Source of the DNA: an uncultured Bacteroidota bacterium
GTDB taxonomy: Bacteria > Bacteroidota > Bacteroidia > Chitinophagales > Chitinophagaceae
Assembly (NCBI GenBank): GCA_903933995.1
Contig: CAIZMD010000582.1
Span: forward strand, 1 to 8,399
DNA length: 8,399 bases
Direction of reading: 5' to 3'
This document shows positions 1 through 5,848 of this stretch, piece by piece. The first letter of the stretch is position 1. Each line of letters begins with the position of its first letter. The position numbers and the translations under genes were made by a program. The notes beneath the pieces were generated by a model. It searched no databases. It saw only the letters and a list, made by a program, of their open reading frames with translations, and was not told where the DNA came from.

Positions 1-523
1 AAAACAACCATTGACAGCAGCAGCGCAACCATTTATTGCAATTGAACCAGGAAGTGGACCTAGGCATTTGGATTTTTCACCCAATGGTAAATACGTATAT
101 GTAACAGAAGAAATGAGTGGCATGGTATCCGTACATCGTTACCAGAATGGAACTACCCAATTTGTCCAAAGAATTGCCACACACCCCAGTGATTATCAAG
201 GTCAACCCGGCAATGCCGATATCCATATTTCTTCTGATGGAAAATTTCTGTATGCATCCAATAGAGGAAAGGAAAACAATATTGCCATTTTTAGTGTGGA
301 TGCAAGCACTGGTAAATTAGCAGCTTTGGGATATGAATCTACTAGAGGCGAAGGACCTAGAAATTTTACCATAGATCCATCTGGCAACTTCTTATTGGTA
401 GCCAATCAACTCACCAGCAATGTGGAGATCTTTCACAGAGATGCCAAAACTGGTTTACTCAAGCATACCGGTAATAGCTTGAAAATTCCGAATCCAGTTT
501 GTCTGAAATTTTTGAAAAAATAA
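1..523 (+). CDS. Beta-propeller lactonase family protein (6-phosphogluconolactonase-like), 5' end cut by the window
   Basis: This is the C-terminal part, about 173 residues, of a seven-bladed beta-propeller of the lactonase family (PF10282), whose best-known member, E. coli Pgl, hydrolyses 6-phosphogluconolactone in the pentose phosphate pathway. Repeating blade motifs are visible: GPRHLDFSPNGKYVYV, then ADIHISSDGKFLYASNRG, then GPRNFTIDPSGNFLLVANQ. Each is the family pattern of a His, Asn or Phe strand followed by a (P/S)(N/D/S)GK/N turn and a Y/L-rich strand. The C-terminus (IPNPVCLKFL) is typical of the family. The frame stays open to base 2, so the true start lies upstream; the TTG at 11 is an internal Leu codon. 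Full members have roughly 350-400 residues, so about half is missing, including any signal peptide. Many Bacteroidota paralogues are exported and of unknown substrate, so the exact lactone is uncertain. The stop is one base from the stop of the opposing sugar transferase gene. Confidence 0.88.
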   Translation, partial: KQPLTAAAQPFIAIEPGSGPRHLDFSPNGKYVYVTEEMSGMVSVHRYQNGTTQFVQRIATHPSDYQGQPGNADIHISSDGKFLYASNRGKENNIAIFSVDASTGKLAALGYESTRGEGPRNFTIDPSGNFLLVANQLTSNVEIFHRDAKTGLLKHTGNSLKIPNPVCLKFLKK

Positions 524-524
524 A

Positions 525-1703
525 TTACACGCTTTCTTTTTGGAAGAGGGCTGGTATGGTTTTAAGAATCAAACCGATATCGTATAAAAAAGAATGGTTT
601 TGTGCGTAGTTATTGTCTAGCATCAAACGCTCTTCCTCAGACATTTCACCCTTACCTCTTTTCATCACCTGCCATAGTCCGGTAATGCCTGCTGGTGCCA
701 TAAAACGTAATGCGTATTTATCCGTGGTCAATTTCTCCGCTTCGTAGAGTGGCAGGGGTCTATTCCCAACAATGCTCATGTCTCCAATTAATACATTCAC
801 CAATTGGGGCAATTCGTCAATACTGGTATTGCGCAGGATTTTACCCACTTTGGTAACACGTGGATCATCCTTGATTTTGATAAAAGCAGAGTTGGCAGTA
901 GCGCGTTTGAAAACGGTGTATTCTTTTTCACACCAAGAATTATTATCGGCATATACCGGCATTTGACACTTAGAGCCCCTTGCCAAACACTCATCACAAA
1001 GTACAGGCGCGGTATCTGACTTAGATTCCACCTCCGTTGCTCCGGCATTGTATTGGTTCAAGTGTTTTAGGTCTTTTAAGCGTTGGTCAGCATTCACATA
1101 CATAGACCTAAACTTAAAGAATTTAAATATCCGATATCCTGTTCCAACTCTAAGAGAATAGTAAAAAACAGGACCCTTAGATTCCATTCTAACAGCAATA
1201 ATGACCAATAACAATATGGGAGAAAGCATGAGAAGGACTATGGATGCAAAACAAATATCAAAAACCCTCTTGATTAAAGGGGTTTGATAGGGTTTGTGAA
1301 TATTGGATTGTTGATTGGTATTAATTCTGTCCCAGTTCTGAATCACAAAATTGACCCTAACTGCCACCCTATTAGCATCATAAGGTGTAACAAAAACATC
1401 TGTAACACCGGCTTTCAAACTAAAGCGCAAGAGGTTTTCTTTAACAGGCCCCGTTAACAAGAAAAAAGGAACAGCGGAAAATTTTTTATTTCTTAGGGCT
1501 TCCAATAAAGAAATTCCAGAAGCGCCCATGATTTCAGATTGAGCAATAATGGCTACCACATCTAAGTCTTTACCCAACCAAGCATTACTTAGTTCCAATC
1601 CATTGGCAAAAAATTGCAAGGGCAATCCATTAAAATGACAGTTTTCTAAGAATTTTTTGGTGGCTTGGTCCGCATTCACCACGGCTATGATTGCTTCTGA
1701 CAT
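525..1703 (-). CDS. Pseudo-receiver/sugar transferase fusion (monotopic phosphoglycosyltransferase)
   Basis: The 392-residue protein has two parts. Residues 1-124 fold like a response-regulator receiver, but the site aligned with the phospho-accepting Asp is Gln55 and the conserved Lys is Thr106 (VTPY in place of VKPF). Only one residue (Asp12) of the acidic pair remains; Thr84 is kept. Residues 141-392 are a bacterial sugar transferase (PF02397; PglC/WcaJ catalytic core), which moves a sugar-1-phosphate from a nucleotide sugar to undecaprenyl phosphate at the inner membrane to start a glycan. Visible there are a hydrophobic segment at 149-171 broken by Ser161-Pro162 (the re-entrant helix), KFRSM at 197-201, DPRVTKVGKILR from 280, the catalytic Asp296-Glu297 in SIDELPQ, GDMSIVGNRP at 308-316 and GITGLWQV at 339-346. 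About 78 residues lie between KFRSM and DPRVT and hold Cys236, Cys239, Cys246 and Cys258. The start lies 11 bases after the response regulator stop, behind a purine-rich AGAAGAG. The sugar donor cannot be told. Confidence 0.9.
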   Translation of the reverse strand: MSEAIIAVVNADQATKKFLENCHFNGLPLQFFANGLELSNAWLGKDLDVVAIIAQSEIMGASGISLLEALRNKKFSAVPFFLLTGPVKENLLRFSLKAGVTDVFVTPYDANRVAVRVNFVIQNWDRINTNQQSNIHKPYQTPLIKRVFDICFASIVLLMLSPILLLVIIAVRMESKGPVFYYSLRVGTGYRIFKFFKFRSMYVNADQRLKDLKHLNQYNAGATEVESKSDTAPVLCDECLARGSKCQMPVYADNNSWCEKEYTVFKRATANSAFIKIKDDPRVTKVGKILRNTSIDELPQLVNVLIGDMSIVGNRPLPLYEAEKLTTDKYALRFMAPAGITGLWQVMKRGKGEMSEEERLMLDNNYAQNHSFLYDIGLILKTIPALFQKESV

Positions 1704-1714
1704 GCTCTTCTAGT

Positions 1715-2113
1715 TTAGTATTTGCCCATTCTTCTCAGAATGTTCTTAATTCTGGCGTCTAGTTCTCTGGGATTAAAAGGCTTTACCAAATAATCATCCG
1801 CTCCAGCTTCTAAACATCTTATCCTAGTATCCGTATCTTCTTTACCTGAAAGAATGATTAATGGAATAGAACTAAAGAAACCACTATTTCTTACCTGGGT
1901 TAATAATTCCATACCACTTAACCCGGGAATGTTTAAATCTGACAAAATCAAATCTGGCACATTACCACTTTGCAAATAATTAAACGCGTCCATTCCATCT
2001 GTAAATAAGGTTACAGAAAAATGTTCACTAAGTGTTTGGTTCAAAATGGCTTGGATAAAAGCATCATCTTCTACAACCAATATATTGGGGAGGGGCATTT
2101 TTGACTGAGACAT
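1715..2113 (-). CDS. Single-domain response regulator (CheY-like receiver)
   Basis: A stand-alone receiver domain (PF00072) of 132 residues with no output domain. All phosphorylation residues are present: the acidic pair Asp16-Asp17 in VVEDD, the phospho-accepting Asp59 in DLILSDLNIPG, the switch residue Ser89 in IILSG, and Lys111 in YLVKPF. A partner histidine kinase or phosphotransfer protein must phosphorylate it, but no kinase lies in the window. The protein should act in the cytoplasm through protein contact rather than DNA binding. The sugar transferase starts 11 bases downstream and carries a degenerate receiver, which makes it the first candidate partner. The chosen ATG at 2113 precedes the domain by ten residues; Met6 (2098) is a possible alternative start. 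The upstream neighbour ends 77 bases away and I see no convincing promoter in that gap, so read-through from it is possible. Confidence 0.95.
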   Translation of the reverse strand: MSQSKMPLPNILVVEDDAFIQAILNQTLSEHFSVTLFTDGMDAFNYLQSGNVPDLILSDLNIPGLSGMELLTQVRNSGFFSSIPLIILSGKEDTDTRIRCLEAGADDYLVKPFNPRELDARIKNILRRMGKY

Positions 2114-2190
2114 TGTCTTGATTTGAAAAGTAAAATATGATTTTCAATTCCTTTATAAATGTACAAAAAAATAGGTATGATGAATCCGTT
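2114..2190 (-). other. 77-base gap between the FKBP-fusion gene and the response regulator
   Basis: This AT-rich spacer lies between two genes read in the same direction. On the minus strand it contains a run of seven T (plus-strand A at 2164-2170) but no stem of useful strength before it, so I do not call a terminator. A TA followed by the T run and G resembles a Bacteroidota -7 element, but the spacing is wrong (four bases instead of two between TA and TTTG). Nothing here settles whether the response regulator has its own promoter. Confidence 0.5.
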
Positions 2191-3858
2191 TTATTTTTTT
2201 GCCGATAGTACTTCTATGTCAAAAACCAAGATTTGATTGGGTGCAATATCCTTACTCCTTGTTCTCATCCCATAAGCTAAAACCGATGGAATATAGAGTC
2301 TGATTTTGCCCCCCTCTTTACAAGCCTGCAAACCCAATTGCCATCCTTTGATCAACCTTTTTAAGGGGAAATTCGCTGGCTTATCCTTGGTTTGGTCAAA
2401 TACCAAACCGTCTTTAAACAACCATCCTTTGTAAAAGATACTAACGGTATCTGTTGTATTTACAAACGCACCCGTTCCCTCCTTCAAGATTTTGTAATAA
2501 ATGCCGTCAATACTACCCGTGGTATCAATGGTCTTAGCTTGAATGGCTTTGTTTAATTGTTCATAATCCTTTGCCATTTGAATAGCACTATCTGCATTCT
2601 TACTCCAATCAATTATGGGTCTTATTTTAAATGAAGGACGCGAAAATGATTGTCCATAAACAGCAGTTGGGGCCTCAAATCCCCCATTCCATAAATAAAA
2701 TTGACCGTCTTGTACCTCAGCACCATAATCAATTCTATCTCCAGCCTTTCCTGTAGCATCATAGGAGAAACTAGCATTGGTTAACTCCTGCCAGCTTCCA
2801 TTCTCTCTTTGGATCCATTGGTTGCCAAAATGAGCCCTTCTTTGTAATTGACCATTTACTCCCACAAAATTTTCATTAAAGGAATAGAGGTTTCTTATCC
2901 ATTTTCCATCTTTTGGAGCTTTAAAAGCTGCAATCAATTTCCATTGTTGTACATCTGGTAAAAAACAATATCCTGAATAGATAGTAGTATTTGAAGCACT
3001 ATCAGGAAGCGCAGTTACCAAAAATTTGTAAGTCTGACCAGCTTTCCAAGGATATACCCAATGGCTATGACCACCAGTTCCTTCATTACCAAAATCATTG
3101 GCTACAACCCCGTCACCTTTGGCTAATAACTGAACTCGATTACTATCTGCTACTTTTCCCCTATCTACCGCTTCATTACCCGCATCCCAAATGGAGAAAA
3201 TAATCCTACGTTCTTTTTCGCTGTTTACTTGAATACCAAAATAGCCCCTGGCAAATCCATTAGCCATATAATAACTATGAATATGATCCGCACCTGTTGG
3301 CACAGTTAGTTCATTGTAAAAAGCAATCACTTTTGTGGTATCAGAAATGGGATATCTCAAATGAACAGAAGCCGCATTTCTGCGTTCTTTTTGGTTGAAA
3401 TGCATACCCACAGTTGCAGGACCTTTGCAAATAATACCAGCTATCTCAGCAATGGATTTACCTGATTTACGCAAGCCTTTTATGTTGATTACATGAAAGC
3501 CTGTGTCCTTGACCAATACAGATCCTAGCTTAACTGAAACAAATTTGTCAGATTTGGGAACGTTTACCATAAAAACCTGTTTGTCAAACAACACTTCCAG
3601 CTTAGATGCCCCTTCAGGATTCCTTACTTGCATTGATAATTCTAGTGAACCCGTTTTCCTAAGGTAGAAATGGTATGCTAGCTGTTGTTGCAAATTGGTC
3701 CAATTGCTCACACCTTTTAGTGGATCAAACAACTTGCTACTCCAAGACTCGGCAGGTGTAGCATACCCGGTAAATGCGGGAATGGTTTGAATATCCTGTG
3801 CTTGAACAGCATTAACTAAGCAAAAAAGAAACAAATAGAATGGAAGGTATTTGCGCAT
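2191..3858 (-). CDS. Secreted DUF5077/DUF3472 protein with C-terminal FKBP-type peptidyl-prolyl isomerase
   Basis: The 555-residue protein begins with a signal peptide (MRK, hydrophobic residues 5-18, likely cut after VQA at 18-20), so it is exported to the periplasm or cell surface; no lipobox is seen. Residues about 26-150 resemble DUF5077 and residues about 165-400 DUF3472, recognisable from HSYYMANGFARGYFGIQ (194-210), IFSIWDAGN (220-228), the Gly-rich GNEGTGGHSHWVYPWKAG (257-274) and the Trp/Tyr-rich end near 388-393. These domains have no assigned biochemistry; a carbohydrate or surface role is only a guess. A helical linker (about 415-448) leads to an FKBP domain (451-555). Its expected pocket residues are all present: Tyr476, Phe487-Asp488, Trp506, Tyr529 in LAYG and Phe546. 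It should therefore fold and may catalyse prolyl isomerisation. A good promoter-like element lies just upstream. The domain order is seen in sequence; the DUF boundaries are approximate. Confidence 0.85.
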   Translation of the reverse strand: MRKYLPFYLFLFCLVNAVQAQDIQTIPAFTGYATPAESWSSKLFDPLKGVSNWTNLQQQLAYHFYLRKTGSLELSMQVRNPEGASKLEVLFDKQVFMVNVPKSDKFVSVKLGSVLVKDTGFHVINIKGLRKSGKSIAEIAGIICKGPATVGMHFNQKERRNAASVHLRYPISDTTKVIAFYNELTVPTGADHIHSYYMANGFARGYFGIQVNSEKERRIIFSIWDAGNEAVDRGKVADSNRVQLLAKGDGVVANDFGNEGTGGHSHWVYPWKAGQTYKFLVTALPDSASNTTIYSGYCFLPDVQQWKLIAAFKAPKDGKWIRNLYSFNENFVGVNGQLQRRAHFGNQWIQRENGSWQELTNASFSYDATGKAGDRIDYGAEVQDGQFYLWNGGFEAPTAVYGQSFSRPSFKIRPIIDWSKNADSAIQMAKDYEQLNKAIQAKTIDTTGSIDGIYYKILKEGTGAFVNTTDTVSIFYKGWLFKDGLVFDQTKDKPANFPLKRLIKGWQLGLQACKEGGKIRLYIPSVLAYGMRTRSKDIAPNQILVFDIEVLSAKK

Positions 3859-3894
3859 GGTTAGATATTGTTTTGGTCAATCAGTTGATGTCAT

Positions 3895-3928
3895 CAAACA
3901 TAATGAAATCCTTTAAAAATTAACCAAA
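3895..3928 (-). promoter_or_regulatory. Bacteroidota-type promoter for the DUF3472/FKBP gene
   Basis: On the minus strand TATGTTTG (3902-3895) matches the Bacteroidota -7 consensus TAnnTTTG exactly, with a TTTG (3928-3925) upstream as a -33 element. The gap between them is 22 bases, slightly wide for this promoter class. Transcription would start near 3888, leaving a leader of about 30 bases before the ATG at 3858. The position relative to the gene and the exact -7 match support the call; the spacing weakens it. Confidence 0.5.
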
Positions 3929-3940
3929 TAGATAACATAC

Positions 3941-3957
3941 GATTATTGGAAATAATC
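3941..3957 (-). terminator. Short AT-rich hairpin directly after the SET-domain gene
   Basis: GATTATT and AATAATC form a perfect 7-bp inverted repeat around a 3-base loop, beginning at the base after the SET gene stop codon. The stem has one G-C pair and no T run follows on the minus strand, so it would be a weak terminator or a 3'-end protecting hairpin at best. The repeat is seen directly; its function is inferred. Confidence 0.25.
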
Positions 3958-4341
3958 CTACTCCGCTTCAAACCAAATGGGTGATTGGTCTTCTGGGTCT
4001 GCATTATAATTGATAAAGAGCTCTTCTCCTGCTGCAATATCATGAATGGCCGTAATGGTCATTAACTCATTGTCAAAATCCATTTGATAGCTACAATTGG
4101 GTTGATAGGAGTGGTTATAGATAGAAATATAGCCCATGCCCAATGCCCCAAGTTCATGCCCTTCACCCCATTCAAAAATATAATTGTACAATAAAGTCTC
4201 TTCCGCTTTTTTCCTGTCTTCCATTGAAAGCACCAATACGGGAGAAATTTCTAGAATGGTTTGGGCTTCAATGGCTTCGGTGGCAAATACGCCCCTACCC
4301 CTTTCTTTTGAGGGTGCTATGGCCAAAATGGGTAAAATCAT
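3958..4341 (-). CDS. Small SET-domain protein (putative protein-lysine methyltransferase)
   Basis: The protein has 127 residues, almost entirely a SET domain (PF00856), which in known members transfers methyl groups from S-adenosylmethionine to lysine side chains. Signature parts appear in order: GRGVFA at 15-20 (binds the cofactor), the pseudo-knot motif YNHSYQPNCSY at 75-85 with Asn76-His77-Ser78 and Asn82-Cys83, and GEELFINY at 105-112, where Tyr112 is the expected catalytic tyrosine. There is no cysteine-rich post-SET region and no second domain, so the protein is near the minimum for a SET fold. The substrate is unknown; ribosomal or other basic proteins are possible targets, but nothing here shows it. 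It lies divergent from mgtE with 79 bases between the starts, and its product probably acts in the cytoplasm because no signal peptide is seen. The ATG at 4341 places the domain correctly, with GRGVFA only 14 residues in. Confidence 0.88.
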   Translation of the reverse strand: MILPILAIAPSKERGRGVFATEAIEAQTILEISPVLVLSMEDRKKAEETLLYNYIFEWGEGHELGALGMGYISIYNHSYQPNCSYQMDFDNELMTITAIHDIAAGEELFINYNADPEDQSPIWFEAE

Positions 4342-4420
4342 AAGCGAAAATTAAGCCGAACTGCGTAATTGAGCCGGCATTATTTTTTCTTGCCTAAACT
4401 CTAATGGCTAAATTGCAGCC
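4342..4420. promoter_or_regulatory. Divergent promoter region between the SET gene and mgtE
   Basis: These 79 bases must hold the start signals of both genes. On the plus strand TAAATTGC (4409-4416) resembles the Bacteroidota -7 element, with TTG at 4390-4392 sixteen bases upstream. On the minus strand TAATTTTC ends four bases before the SET ATG. Both are imperfect matches and both would give very short leaders. A 10-base direct repeat with one mismatch (AATTAAGCCG at 4349-4358, AATTGAGCCG at 4367-4376, offset 18 bases) and the palindrome GCCGGC (4373-4378) also lie here and could be a regulator site. Confidence 0.35.
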
Positions 4421-5812
4421 ATGTCTTTAGAAATGGAACAGCCGGATATTAAGGAAGTCTTTGAGCAATTGATTGCTACGGAAGACAAACTGGCCATTCA
4501 GGAATTCCTGAATGATCAGAATATCAGTGACGTGGCAGAACTGATCAATGACTATCCTGAATATGAATCCCAAATAGTGGCCAATATGGCCATTAACAGG
4601 GCGGCATCTGTTTTTAAGATCTTAGACATCTCCCAACAAAAAGACATTGTTAAAGAGCTTCCTACGGCCAAGACTGCAGAGCTGTTGAATGAACTCCCTG
4701 CCGATGACCGTACAGACTTTTTAGAGGAACTGCCCAAAGCGGTGATACGGGACCTGATTAAATTATTAGACCCAGAAGAAAGAAAGATTACCCTTTCCTT
4801 ATTGGGTTATCCGGAAGATAGCGTTGGAAGGTTGATGACACCTGATTATGTCTATGTATATGCACATAATACGGTAGCAGATGTGTTTAGAACCATTAGA
4901 AAATATGGTAAAAGCTCTGAGACCATTGACGTAATTTATATTATCAACGAACAAGGTGAATTATTAGACGATATTAGAATTAGAGATGTCATCTTAGCTA
5001 CTCCTGACAAATTAATCTCAGATATTCTTGATGGTCGCGTGGTTTCTTTATTGGTCAATGATGATCAGGAACACGCCAACCAAATTTTTAAAATGAATAA
5101 CCGCGTGGCCCTACCCGTGGTAGATGATAACAATATTCTTTTGGGGATTGTGACCATTGACGATATGTTATGGGTAGCCAATGAAGAGTTCAGTGAGGAT
5201 ATGCAAAAAATTGGGGGTACCGAAGCCTTAAATGAACCCTATTTGGATATACCGCTTTTAAAACTTTTTAGAAAAAGAATTGGCTGGTTGGTGGTCTTGT
5301 TTTTGGGTGAAATGTTAACCGCTACCGCCATGGGCTATTTTGAAGACGAGATTGCCAAAGCCGTGGTACTAGCGCTATTTGTGCCCTTGATTATTTCATC
5401 AGGTGGTAATAGTGGTTCACAAGCATCTACCTTAATTATTCAGGCAATGGCCGTTGGCGATGTTTATTTGTCTGACTGGTGGCGGGTGTTAAAAAGAGAA
5501 TTGTTAAGTGGGGTATTGTTGGGATCTGTACTTGGGATCATTGGTTTTATCCGTGTTGCTGTTTGGCATAGTGTTGCTCCAAATATTTATGGCGATCATT
5601 GGTTTGAAATTGGCGCTACCGTTGGGATTAGCTTAATGGGTGTGGTACTCTGGGGTACCCTTACTGGCTCTATGTTACCCATTGCTTTGAAAAAATTAGG
5701 CGCTGACCCTGCAGTTTCGTCTGCACCATTTGTTGCTACCTTGGTAGACGTAACTGGTTTGATTATTTATTTCAGTGTGGCATTGCTATTTCTGAAAGGT
5801 CTTTTGTTGTAA
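4421..5812 (+). CDS. mgtE: Magnesium transporter/channel MgtE
   Basis: MgtE is a dimeric Mg2+-selective channel of the inner membrane whose cytoplasmic domains close the pore when internal Mg2+ is high. The 463 residues match the usual length of about 450. Residues about 10-130 form the helical MgtE N domain with acidic repeats such as LNELPADDRTDFLEELP (89-105). Residues 136-255 form a pair of CBS domains, starting at VGRLMTPDYVYV and ending near GIVTIDDML. Residues 285-463 form the membrane domain of about five helices. Family signatures are clear: SSGGNSGSQAST at 326-337, and DPAVSSAPFVATLVDVTGL at 429-447. Asp443 in LVDVTG is the likely pore aspartate (Asp432 in the Thermus protein). The ATG at 4421 is taken as the start; Met5 (4433) is possible, since the best promoter-like element ends only a few bases before 4421. 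An alpha/beta hydrolase gene follows after 36 bases. Confidence 0.96.
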   Translation: MSLEMEQPDIKEVFEQLIATEDKLAIQEFLNDQNISDVAELINDYPEYESQIVANMAINRAASVFKILDISQQKDIVKELPTAKTAELLNELPADDRTDFLEELPKAVIRDLIKLLDPEERKITLSLLGYPEDSVGRLMTPDYVYVYAHNTVADVFRTIRKYGKSSETIDVIYIINEQGELLDDIRIRDVILATPDKLISDILDGRVVSLLVNDDQEHANQIFKMNNRVALPVVDDNNILLGIVTIDDMLWVANEEFSEDMQKIGGTEALNEPYLDIPLLKLFRKRIGWLVVLFLGEMLTATAMGYFEDEIAKAVVLALFVPLIISSGGNSGSQASTLIIQAMAVGDVYLSDWWRVLKRELLSGVLLGSVLGIIGFIRVAVWHSVAPNIYGDHWFEIGATVGISLMGVVLWGTLTGSMLPIALKKLGADPAVSSAPFVATLVDVTGLIIYFSVALLFLKGLLL

Positions 5813-5848
5813 TTTAATATTGAGCGTTTTTAGATCCAATACCTATTC

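Noticed and set aside
11..13. TTG as the start codon of the lactonase gene
   Set aside because: The frame is open upstream to the window edge (codons for Lys-Gln-Pro precede it) and a whole lactonase needs about 200 more residues, so this is an internal Leu.
797..1048. Minus-strand 83-codon ORF and the plus-strand ORFs opposite it
   Set aside because: They lie within the sugar transferase gene in other frames and show no family signature; the transferase frame has clear motifs throughout.
2161..2175. T run on the minus strand as a terminator of the DUF3472/FKBP gene
   Set aside because: No stable stem precedes the run, so an intrinsic terminator is not supported.
3839..3858. Lipoprotein signal in the DUF3472/FKBP protein because of Cys13
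   Set aside because: The residues before Cys13 (Phe-Leu-Phe) do not fit a lipobox, while VQA at 18-20 gives an ordinary signal peptidase I site.
4143..4343. Plus-strand 66-codon ORF opposite the SET gene
   Set aside because: It is covered by the SET-domain gene on the other strand, has low-complexity hydrophobic content and resembles no known protein.
5815..5822. TAATATTG as a promoter for the alpha/beta hydrolase
   Set aside because: It has one mismatch to TAnnTTTG and no TTG at a suitable distance upstream; co-transcription with mgtE across 36 bases is at least as likely.
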